Position numbers and translations under genes: made by a program. Shown in pieces: positions 1-5,667 of a stretch of DNA of 5,920 nt (position 1 is its first letter; every line of letters starts with the position of its first letter). The stretch comes from Fidelibacterota bacterium. GTDB taxonomy: Bacteria > Fidelibacterota > UBA8477 > JABMPR01. The notes beneath the pieces are model-generated. The model did no database searches and was not told where the DNA came from. It worked only from the letters and a program-made list of their open reading frames with translations. The DNA is taken from NCBI GenBank assembly GCA_030596225.1, contig JAUVKO010000143.1, positions 1 to 5,920 of the forward strand. The letters are read 5' to 3'.

Positions 1-200
1 CCAAATATATCCAAGTTGTTCAAGGTTTGGGAGAAGAATACAAACTTCCGGTTTTGGACATTCAGGCAGTATTTGATAAAGCCGTCCTAAAATCACCGGC
101 ACTTTCGTGGGCAGAGGATCAGATTCACCCTGGTCCTGATGGACATAAACTGATAGCCCAACATGTTTTTGACTTTCTGTTGAAGAATCTTTCCAGCTAG
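1..200 (+). CDS. SGNH/GDSL-type hydrolase, C-terminal fragment (5' end outside window)
   Basis: Seen: an open frame with codons starting at base 3 runs in from the left edge and ends at a TAG at 198-200, giving 65 residues and no start. Near the end it reads WAEDQIHPGPDGHKLIA, followed by a helix-like tail (QHVFDFLLKNLSS). Family knowledge: the D-x-x-H of block V in SGNH/GDSL esterases supplies the Asp and His of the catalytic triad and is typically followed by N/G-x-x-G-H plus a final amphipathic helix. Here Asp and His are the DQIH pair. The preceding LPVLDIQAVFD also fits the segment before block V. Inference: an esterase, lipase or acylhydrolase of unknown substrate. The nucleophile Ser and oxyanion residues lie outside the window, so activity cannot be judged. 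It converges on the dihydroorotase gene. Confidence 0.75.
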   Translation, partial: KYIQVVQGLGEEYKLPVLDIQAVFDKAVLKSPALSWAEDQIHPGPDGHKLIAQHVFDFLLKNLSS

Positions 201-221
201 AGCTTAAGTCCAAGCAAATAA

Positions 222-1538
222 TTACGATCTAATATTGATTTCCTGCCCCATGACAGTTTCGTCGATATCGCCTTCTTGAAATACAATGTGACCATTCACA
301 ATGGTTATCACCGGCCATCCATTTGTGGTCCAGCTATCAAAGGGACTCCAATTGACTTTGGTATACAACTTACCGTTTTCAATGGTCTTCTGCTCGCCCA
401 TATCAATCAAAACAAGGTCAGCATCGTAGCCTTCAAGGATGTGCCCCTTGTTCTTCACATGATATAGTTCAACCGGTTTCTCACACATCCATTTCACAAC
501 ATCTTCAAGCTTGCACATTCCTCTGTTTGCTCGATCCAACATTAATGGTAGTGAAGTTTCGACACCGGGCATCCCGGAAGGTGCTTCTCCAAAGGATTTT
601 GCTTTCTCTGCATGAGTATGGGGAGCGTGATCAGTAGCAATGCAGTCAATCACACCGCTTACAAGTCCATTCCACAGAGCTTCTCCGTGGATCATATCAC
701 GAATTGGGGGATTTATTTGTGCATATGCACCAAGCTTCTCATAGATAAAGGGTGCACTAAGCAGCATATGTTGTGGACAAACTTCTGCGGAGATTGGTGC
801 CTTCGATTTCTGCATTTCCAGATAGCGAACCTCATCCTTGGTGGTCATATGCAAGATATGCAGACGTCGCTGATATTTGATGGCTAACTCAACAGCTAAA
901 GTGGTTGCTTTCAGAGCTGCCTCCGGAGGCCTGGTGAATTGATGATCATTAAAATCCTTAGAATTCTTATAGATTTCCTTCGCTGCATTAATGATATCAT
1001 CATCTTCTGCGTGTACAGCAATCAAACGCGATCCATTGGCAAATATATGGTCCAGATCGTTCACATCATCTACGAGCAAATCTCCAGTTGAGGACCCCAT
1101 AAAGATCTTGATACCTGGAACGTTTTCCACATCATTAAGAACATCCAGGTTCGTATTTGTGGCTCCAATAAAGAAATTATAATTCACTATACTTTGCTTT
1201 GAAGCGATCTTCTTTCGCTGAGCCATGGCTTCAAAGCTAATCGTGGATGGTTTTGTATTCGGCATATCAAAAAACCCGGTAACGCCACCGGCTGCAGCAG
1301 CTCTGGAACCTGTTCGAAGATCCTCTTTCCAAAACAGTCCGGGATCCCGGAAATGTACATGGGGATCTAAAGCCCCCGGTAACAGATAAAGCAGACTGGC
1401 ATCTACAATATGTTCGGCATATTTCTCGTTGATTATTCCCAGTTTTGATATCTTACCGTCCTCCAGAAGGACGTCTTGCTGAATGATGCCAAGAGATGAA
1501 ACACAACGGGCATTTTTTATGAGAATAGGGACGGGCAT
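222..1538 (-). CDS. pyrC: dihydroorotase (class I type amidohydrolase)
   Basis: Predicted zinc enzyme that cyclises N-carbamoyl-L-aspartate to dihydroorotate in cytosolic de novo pyrimidine synthesis. The ATG at 1536-1538 is chosen because GGAGAG ends 5 bases upstream. The frame is open further, to a TTG at 1583, but that stretch has no SD and does not look like family sequence. The product is 438 residues, a usual length for the class. Visible motifs: DPHVHFRDPG (metal ligands H60 and H62), GIKIF with candidate carboxylated Lys K144, AVHAED (H176), LHILHMTT (H230), NPPIR (276-280, substrate loop) and ATDHAPH with catalytic D303. After the TIM-barrel core a small beta domain closes with WPVITIVNGHIVFQEG. 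The whole active-site set is present. No other pyr genes are nearby, so the substrate is assigned from motifs alone. Allantoinase or another cyclic amidohydrolase is the main alternative. Confidence 0.85.
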   Translation of the reverse strand: MPVPILIKNARCVSSLGIIQQDVLLEDGKISKLGIINEKYAEHIVDASLLYLLPGALDPHVHFRDPGLFWKEDLRTGSRAAAAGGVTGFFDMPNTKPSTISFEAMAQRKKIASKQSIVNYNFFIGATNTNLDVLNDVENVPGIKIFMGSSTGDLLVDDVNDLDHIFANGSRLIAVHAEDDDIINAAKEIYKNSKDFNDHQFTRPPEAALKATTLAVELAIKYQRRLHILHMTTKDEVRYLEMQKSKAPISAEVCPQHMLLSAPFIYEKLGAYAQINPPIRDMIHGEALWNGLVSGVIDCIATDHAPHTHAEKAKSFGEAPSGMPGVETSLPLMLDRANRGMCKLEDVVKWMCEKPVELYHVKNKGHILEGYDADLVLIDMGEQKTIENGKLYTKVNWSPFDSWTTNGWPVITIVNGHIVFQEGDIDETVMGQEINIRS

Positions 1539-1543
1539 CAGTT

Positions 1544-1549
1544 CTCTCC
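1544..1549 (-). promoter_or_regulatory. Shine-Dalgarno site deciding the dihydroorotase start
   Basis: GGAGAG on the minus strand, 5 bases before the ATG at 1536-1538. It supports the internal ATG over the TTG start 45 bases further upstream. Confidence 0.7.
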
Positions 1550-1592
1550 GAAAGTTTGTTTGACCTTGCATACAATATGGCAATTGGACATC

Positions 1593-1598
1593 ATTATA
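1593..1598 (-). promoter_or_regulatory. candidate -10 box for the dihydroorotase gene
   Basis: A perfect TATAAT lies on the minus strand about 55 bases upstream of the chosen ATG, which would give a leader of about 48 bases. No good -35 hexamer is seen at 16-18 bases, only AT-rich sequence. The call therefore rests on the -10 and the position, immediately inside the repeat cluster that separates this gene from its neighbour. Confidence 0.4.
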
Positions 1599-1630
1599 GA
1601 AACTGATTAAATATTGAATAGGAAATGAAG

Positions 1631-1701
1631 ACTGAGGTGGTTACTGAGCTTGTCGAAGTACTCTCGAAGTCATGGATTGAAGAAGTGTATGACATTTCGA
1701 G
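1631..1701. repeat. intergenic palindromic repeat, copy A (right half)
   Basis: This 71-base block aligns end to end, with small gaps, to 2154-2225 in the same orientation. Both start with ACTGAG, pass through a CTGAG...TCGAAG arm (1644-1658 here, CTGAGCTTGTCGAAG) and share a 32-base terminal block (1670-1701 against 2194-2225) that matches at 29 of 32 positions. The left arm present in copies B and C is not seen here. The CTGAGC-TTGTCGAAG core resembles dispersed palindromic repeats common in many bacterial genomes. Confidence 0.75.
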
Positions 1702-1742
1702 GACACTTTGAAGCCCTCGGTTACAACTTGCCACTCACTGGG

Positions 1743-1793
1743 CGTTTCGACTATGCTCAACGTCCAGATTCGGCGGCTGAGCCTGTCGAAGCC
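1743..1793. repeat. intergenic palindromic repeat, copy B (stem-loop half)
   Basis: The left arm, 1743-1767, matches 2117-2141 at 24 of 25 positions. The right arm contains CTGAGCCTGTCGAAG (1777-1791). The arms are imperfect inverted repeats: TTCGAC pairs with GTCGAA, then, after a one-base offset, GCTCA pairs with TGAGC, with a loop of about 17 bases. The right edge overlaps the TAG (1793-1795) that would end the full-length GIY-YIG frame. The hairpin might weakly terminate transcription, but there is no T-tract. Confidence 0.75.
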
Positions 1794-1873
1794 TACTTTC
1801 TATTGCATCCAATTGACAATTCGGGTAAATCCTCAACCCTACCCTGCATTAATGCTTCCTTCTTTTTCCTGCT
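1793..1873 (-). pseudogene. severed C-terminal tail of the GIY-YIG gene
   Basis: Directly after the amber codon at 1874-1876 the same frame stays open for 26 codons to a TAG at 1793-1795. It begins SRKKKEALMQG and ends LPELSIGCNRK. Family knowledge: short GIY-YIG proteins of this type normally continue from EKQ-x-x-G into WSRKKKEAL, so this is the expected final helix and tail, cut off by a single nonsense change. With Trp restored, the protein would be 96 residues, a normal length. There is no SD or start codon to translate the tail alone. Confidence 0.75.
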
Positions 1874-2083
1874 CTATCCTTGAACTTGTTTTTCACGATA
1901 AAATGCTTCATCAATATGAAGGAACTCCTCTACATACAATAGTTTCACGGGTAATCGTCTCTTTGTGTAGTTTGATCCCTCCCCTACTAAATGTTGTCGT
2001 AAACGGAGTTCTATATCAATTGTGCTTCCCGTATAGTAGCTCCCATCAGAGCACTCTAATATGTAAAGATATCCTACTGACAT
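1874..2083 (-). CDS. GIY-YIG nuclease-family protein, truncated by an in-frame amber codon
   Basis: A 69-residue frame opens with ATG at 2081-2083 and has a strong SD, AAAGGAG, whose GGAG core is 6 bases upstream. The domain starts at once: YLYILE (residues 5-10) and YYTGST (16-21) are the two halves of the GIY-YIG signature. Next come the conserved Arg region LRLRQH, then KRRLPVKLLYVEEF, and EAFYREKQ, which carries the metal-binding Glu. The frame stops right after EKQVQG, where relatives have a Trp and a last helix. Known role of the family: metal-dependent phosphodiester cleavage of DNA; the biological target of these small stand-alone members is not settled. The gene lies between direct copies of an intergenic repeat (B and C). 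The active-site residues remain, but the fold has lost its C-terminal helix, so it is probably a recent pseudogene unless the amber codon is suppressed. Confidence 0.8.
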   Translation of the reverse strand: MSVGYLYILECSDGSYYTGSTIDIELRLRQHLVGEGSNYTKRRLPVKLLYVEEFLHIDEAFYREKQVQG

Positions 2084-2089
2084 TCTTTA

Positions 2090-2096
2090 CTCCTTT
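2090..2096 (-). promoter_or_regulatory. strong Shine-Dalgarno site of the GIY-YIG gene
   Basis: AAAGGAG, with the GGAG core 6 bases before the ATG at 2081-2083. This near-ideal site on a gene with a nonsense codon suggests that the damage is recent. Confidence 0.65.
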
Positions 2097-2116
2097 GTTT
2101 AGTTATTTGGTATACA

Positions 2117-2225
2117 CGTTTCGAATATGCTCAACGTCCAGTATTCACCTTAAACTGAGAAGGTGGCTGAGTGAAATCGAAGCCCTCTTAAAATCGTGGA
2201 TTAAAGAAGTGTGTGACATTTCGAG
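2117..2225. repeat. intergenic palindromic repeat, copy C (most complete copy)
   Basis: Contains both halves seen separately in A and B. The left arm, 2117-2141, matches copy B at 24 of 25 positions. The right part, 2154-2225, matches copy A over its whole length, including a 32-base block at 29 of 32. The arms (TTCGAATATGCTCAA and CTGAGTGAAATCGAA) can still pair but are worn. It fills most of the gap between comEC (stop at 2241) and the GIY-YIG start at 2083. All three copies face the same way. Confidence 0.75.
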
Positions 2226-2240
2226 TACCTCAATGTCCGA

Positions 2241-4616
2241 TTATTTCCATTGCTGATGCCTCCAGCTTTTTCCGTCACTGGTATAAACAACAGCACCATC
2301 AAGGTCAGTTCGATGAATCATAACATCTCTATCTTGATAGCGCTTTATAGTGATAGGTGCAGGATGCTTATACTTATTCCCTCTCCCTAGACTAATGAAG
2401 CAAACATTGGGATCTACCAAAGCCAGATATGAATCAGTTGAGCTGGTACGGGAACCGTGGTGAGGTGCTTTGATTAAGTCACTTTTCAAGAGTGATCCTA
2501 AAGGCAACTGATCCATTTCAACTTCATGCTCAGCATCTCCTGTTAACAGCAACGAAGTCTCTCCGTAAAAGAGTTGCAGTACAATAGAGACATTATTTAC
2601 GTTTGAAGGTTCTTCCTCAGCCGCAAAGTATTTAGGTCCAGTCACTCTCAGATAAATGGGAGCTAATGTGGAATCAATTATTCCAGTATAAACAGATTGA
2701 GTGGGAATCTTCAATGAATCCAATGTTGCCTGAAGCTTTTGATATCCGTAAGAATCATACTCAATATTTTGATTAAGAACTCTTTCCACAGGGTGATGGG
2801 TTAAAAGATACTGGGCACCACCAATATGATCATTATGGGGATGTGTTAATACCAGCAAGTCGATCCGAGACCAGTTTCGTTGTGTCAGAAAGGGAGAAAT
2901 GACATCCCTGCCCATATCCTTGCCTCCAAATCGCGCACCGGTATCAATCACTATTGTTTTTCCATTGGGTGTGTGGATTATGATTGCATCTCCCTGTCCC
3001 ACATCCAGCATAATCACTTCCAATTGACCCGAATGAATAATGTCAGGCCAAATCTGAAAATTGCCCCACAATAAAAGCAATATGAGCCATAATTTTGCCA
3101 GTTTCCATCTCTGAATTATGGTTATTGCAAAAAGAGCGGTGATGATCAGAATAATTTCGACCAGATGTATTGAACGGGTTGATATATATGCCCATTCAAA
3201 GCGTGCACATAATTGCACAAACCAAAGCATAAAATCTATCACTCCATCTAACAGTGCTGCCCATGACTCAGATAGCAATGGATTTATAGGTCCCAAGAGA
3301 AGAAAACTGATACCAGTCGCCACGATAAGGCCAATTAGTGGAACGACAATGAGATTTGCTGCAAGACTGATTAGCGGAATCTTGTGGAAATAATAGATCG
3401 TCAAGGCCAATGTTCCCAACTGTGCAGCAAGCGAAACAAAGAAAAGGTCAACAATAGTGTTAATACTGCTGCCTAATACAGGGAGTCTTGGGAAATTAAC
3501 TACCGGAATCCATTTCCTAAGAATTGGAAAAAGTGTGACAATGCTAAAAACGGCTGAAAACGAGAGTTGGAATCCTATACCACTGATCTGTGATGGATCG
3601 ATCAATAGAATAAACAGGGCAGCTGTTGCTAAGATATTAAAAACATCTGTATTCCTTTCCAACATAGTAGCAATTAGAATTAACGCTGCCATGATCGATG
3701 CCCGCATGACTGAGGCTGCGCCCCCGGTAAGGATTACATAGAATCCTAAACCAATGATCACCAGTATCATTTGCGGGCGATATGAAAGGCGGAGCATTCC
3801 CGTAATTGTTATCAGAATGAGAGAGACATAACCAACATGCAATCCACTTACAGCCAGAACATGGATAACTCCGGTATTAGCGAAATCTGCCTTCGTTTCA
3901 ACATCGACCTCACTCCGTTCTCCCAGAATCAATGCTGACAAGATCCCGGCTGAGCGCTGTGTCATATATTTATGAAAATATTGTTTTATCTGTACCCGCA
4001 GGGACATCATGATCTGTTCTAAATTAAATGTATTTAAATGGCGAATCTCAACCCTATCAACGTTTTGAATAAATCCTTCATAAAAGATTCCCTGTTTGGC
4101 TAAATAGTTTTTATAGTCAAAATCATGTGGATTTCTACGTTCACGAGGTTGATTAAGGGTCATTGGAGCAACCAGCGTATCACCGATGCCTGGAATCGAT
4201 ACAAGATCCTTAGCGTAGAGGATCATGCTTCCCTCTGAAATTCCCATTTTATCGATCATGAATGGTGTAAGTGTGTATTTTGGAGTTTCCCGACGAGTTT
4301 TCCCTATAACACTGACAACTGCAGAAACCTGATAGACAGTGTCTTTTACAGCTACGAAATGAGAGAAGGCACTATTGGGCTGCATGTCCTTGACGGCAAA
4401 TCTCAAACTGCCTGCCATGAGTATTAATAGAAGTAGGCTCCCCCATCGTCGAATTCCCGGGAAAACAGTAAAGCATAGACTTCCAATCAGAATAAGCAGC
4501 AGTATGACTTCCGTTCCTAAATGAAGCCTGTGTTCGATTAGTATTCCAAGTATAAATGCGAAGGTGACTACAACCATTGGTCTTGGTCGCAGTAGTTCCA
4601 CTATGCGATCAATCAT
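2241..4616 (-). CDS. comEC: ComEC/Rec2 family DNA-uptake channel protein
   Basis: Inner-membrane channel through which single-stranded DNA enters the cytoplasm during natural transformation. The start is the ATG at 4614-4616, preceded by AGGTAGGA. The frame stays open to a TTG at 4643, but that codon lies inside a hairpin. The product is 791 residues, full length for the three-domain family. Residues about 15-75 are hydrophobic segments; 75-205 are the soluble N-terminal DUF4131-like region. The membrane competence domain at about 220-515 carries LAVSGLHVG (254-262) and many hydrophobic helices. From about 530 comes a metallo-beta-lactamase-like domain with LDVGQGDA (537-544), LTHPHNDHIGG (HxHxDH at 592-597), TGDAEHE and KAPHHGS (715-721). 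All expected metal ligands are present, so a nuclease role, proposed for degrading the non-entering strand, is plausible. It follows recX by 83 bases on the same strand and probably shares its transcript. Confidence 0.92.
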   Translation of the reverse strand: MIDRIVELLRPRPMVVVTFAFILGILIEHRLHLGTEVILLLILIGSLCFTVFPGIRRWGSLLLLILMAGSLRFAVKDMQPNSAFSHFVAVKDTVYQVSAVVSVIGKTRRETPKYTLTPFMIDKMGISEGSMILYAKDLVSIPGIGDTLVAPMTLNQPRERRNPHDFDYKNYLAKQGIFYEGFIQNVDRVEIRHLNTFNLEQIMMSLRVQIKQYFHKYMTQRSAGILSALILGERSEVDVETKADFANTGVIHVLAVSGLHVGYVSLILITITGMLRLSYRPQMILVIIGLGFYVILTGGAASVMRASIMAALILIATMLERNTDVFNILATAALFILLIDPSQISGIGFQLSFSAVFSIVTLFPILRKWIPVVNFPRLPVLGSSINTIVDLFFVSLAAQLGTLALTIYYFHKIPLISLAANLIVVPLIGLIVATGISFLLLGPINPLLSESWAALLDGVIDFMLWFVQLCARFEWAYISTRSIHLVEIILIITALFAITIIQRWKLAKLWLILLLLWGNFQIWPDIIHSGQLEVIMLDVGQGDAIIIHTPNGKTIVIDTGARFGGKDMGRDVISPFLTQRNWSRIDLLVLTHPHNDHIGGAQYLLTHHPVERVLNQNIEYDSYGYQKLQATLDSLKIPTQSVYTGIIDSTLAPIYLRVTGPKYFAAEEEPSNVNNVSIVLQLFYGETSLLLTGDAEHEVEMDQLPLGSLLKSDLIKAPHHGSRTSSTDSYLALVDPNVCFISLGRGNKYKHPAPITIKRYQDRDVMIHRTDLDGAVVYTSDGKSWRHQQWK

Positions 4617-4627
4617 TTTTCCTACCT

Positions 4628-4645
4628 GTTTGGGATTGCCCAAAC
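4628..4645 (-). other. 7-bp stem-loop immediately upstream of the comEC SD
   Basis: GTTTGGG and CCCAAAC form a perfect stem around a 4-base loop. In the minus-strand RNA it ends directly beside the AGGTAGGA SD (4620-4627). No T-run follows, so it is not a standard terminator. It could influence ribosome access or protect the transcript, or it may be chance. Confidence 0.45.
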
Positions 4646-4699
4646 TTAGGAATTAATGATCGATCTCCCAAGTTGTTTTATTAAAAATAAAAAACTGTT

Positions 4700-5338
4700 T
4701 TAAATGTCTTCGTCTTTTGAAAAACTGATATTTGATAAAGCTGCTGCTATGGAAGAACTCTCATAACCACGACGTTGGAGCAGTGACCAAAGCCGCTTTT
4801 TATCTTTGTATGTAGGTACTTTTAAGTGTTTCAGTTTGCGAGAGACATGCTCTATCGCCATTTTGTCAAAATCGAAATCATCACGGATAGAATCAATTTC
4901 TCTTTCAATGATACCTTTAGCGACTCGCTTAGACGCCAGTTCATGACGCAGACGAATCGGTCCCCAGCCCTTAAGTTTCACTCTATCACGTACAAAAAGC
5001 TTTGCATAGCGTGCATCGCTTAAATAATTCTTATCTTTAAGGCGTGTAATTAATTCTTCTTCCAGATCAAAGTATCCCTTTTTAAACAGCCATTGATTGA
5101 CCTCGAATTCACATCGCTCACGATAGGCGATAAAATTCAATAGTTTGGTATAAGCCATTTCCAAGCGATCATTATTCTCAAGGTCCTGCTTAAGCGTTAC
5201 TGTAAAAGAAGTACCTATCTTCAGATCATATTTCAGGACAAGTGATCCATCAACCCCCATCTCGAATTTTCCATCGACAAACAGTGAGAATCTTTGCTGT
5301 AGTTTTTTCTGTTGTGTGATGGCTGTGATTTTGGGCAT
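4700..5338 (-). CDS. recX: RecX regulatory protein
   Basis: Predicted cytosolic modulator that binds RecA filaments and limits their extension and activity. ATG at 5336-5338 gives 212 residues starting MPKITAITQQKK, the usual N-terminus for long RecX proteins. A TTG 39 bases upstream is in frame but sits in repeat-like sequence. Residues about 1-60 form an extra N-terminal beta-rich domain (RFSLFVDGKFEMG); from about 60 on come three RecX three-helix repeats. The hallmark is the second repeat, YLSDARYAKLFVRDR followed by KGWGPIRLRHELASK, and the third ends LWSLLQRRGYESSSIAAAL. No clear SD precedes the ATG, which may mean weak translation. Its position just after recA and before comEC on the same strand supports the assignment. 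A candidate promoter of its own lies at 5431-5459. Confidence 0.9.
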   Translation of the reverse strand: MPKITAITQQKKLQQRFSLFVDGKFEMGVDGSLVLKYDLKIGTSFTVTLKQDLENNDRLEMAYTKLLNFIAYRERCEFEVNQWLFKKGYFDLEEELITRLKDKNYLSDARYAKLFVRDRVKLKGWGPIRLRHELASKRVAKGIIEREIDSIRDDFDFDKMAIEHVSRKLKHLKVPTYKDKKRLWSLLQRRGYESSSIAAALSNISFSKDEDI

Positions 5339-5372
5339 AATTTTGTACTGTACGTAATCTACCTGATTAAAC

Positions 5373-5399
5373 CGCAAAGTGCGCTAAGAGCGCCGAGAG
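5373..5399. repeat. three 9-base imperfect tandem units
   Basis: Three consecutive 9-mers share the pattern CGC-n-n-AG-n-G: CGCAAAGTG, CGCTAAGAG and CGCCGAGAG. They sit in the recX leader, about 35 bases before the start codon. The pattern resembles the dispersed GCGCAAAGA-type intergenic tracts found in many bacterial genomes. A short GCGCT/AGCGC hairpin (5380-5392 region) is nested within it. Confidence 0.55.
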
Positions 5400-5430
5400 T
5401 ATTTATGGTTACTATGGTCCATTAATGATC

Positions 5431-5459
5431 ATTACACGCAAGATAGACCACAATTCCAA
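5431..5459 (-). promoter_or_regulatory. candidate sigma-70-type promoter for recX-comEC
   Basis: On the minus strand TTGGAA (5454-5459, 4 of 6 to consensus) is separated by exactly 17 bases from TGTAAT (5431-5436, 5 of 6). Transcription would start near 5424, giving a leader of about 85 bases that includes the 9-mer repeat. The site lies just past the MITE-like element, so that element may have separated recX from the recA promoter. Confidence 0.35.
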
Positions 5460-5463
5460 CTTA

Positions 5464-5540
5464 TACCAATTGCACCTCATACTTGCACTAAATTTCTGCA
5501 TCTTTTCCCGTTATAGTGCACCTATGAAGTACAATTGGTA
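5464..5540. repeat. MITE-like 77-base inverted-repeat element
   Basis: The outer 27 bases of each end (5464-5490 and 5514-5540) are inverted copies with 4 mismatches. They begin TACCAATTG and end CAATTGGTA around a 23-base unpaired centre. TTA occurs directly on both sides (5461-5463 and 5541-5543), which could be a 3-base target duplication or chance. No reading frame is inside. The structure suggests a small non-autonomous palindromic element in the recA-recX gap; the same RNA hairpin could also stabilise or process the message. Confidence 0.65.
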
Positions 5541-5546
5541 TTATTG

Positions 5547-5569
5547 AGACGCAAAATCTTGCGTCTTTT
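5547..5569 (+). terminator. rho-independent-type hairpin, plus-strand orientation
   Basis: An 8-bp perfect stem (AGACGCAA with TTGCGTCT, 5547-5566) encloses the 4-base loop AATC. It is followed on the plus strand by TTTTC within a T-rich run. On the minus strand, the direction of recA transcription, the stem is followed by CAATAATACC and has no T-run. As a terminator it therefore points against recA, although the hairpin could still pause or protect the recA 3' end. No plus-strand gene is seen to its left. Confidence 0.5.
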
Positions 5570-5667
5570 CTTATATTCAGCTAATTCTTCAATTGAGTCA
5601 TTATGTAGAGCTTACAATCATTTGCATAGTCTGGCACCAACTTACCCGTCTATCCTTCGAGAACACT

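Noticed and set aside
201..221. Terminator between the converging hydrolase and dihydroorotase genes
   Set aside because: Only a 4-bp GCTT/AAGC pairing without a T-run is visible, too weak to call.
276..1182. Plus-strand frames of 63 to 91 codons within the dihydroorotase
   Set aside because: Shadows of a well-supported minus-strand gene with all catalytic motifs.
1631..2225. CRISPR array
   Set aside because: Repeat copies are long, unequal, unevenly spaced and partly palindromic, with a gene between them; there are no regular spacers or cas genes.
1708..2256. Long open frame of 182 codons on the plus strand across the repeat and GIY-YIG region
   Set aside because: It is antisense to the GIY-YIG gene, passes through repeat copies B and C, and encodes no recognisable domain. 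Phrases such as RLSLSKP are translations of the CTGAGC repeat.
2880..3741. Plus-strand frames within comEC
   Set aside because: Antisense to comEC, and the translations show no domain or plausible signal.
5423..5434. Perfect 12-base palindrome TAATGATCATTA near recX as an operator
   Set aside because: It is short and AT-rich, overlaps the candidate -10 box, and no second copy or known binding motif was recognised.
5520..5667. Possible short minus-strand peptide after recA containing EELAEYKKRRKIL
   Set aside because: The frame has no start codon after an upstream TAA, and its end runs into the inverted-repeat element; treated as chance coding.
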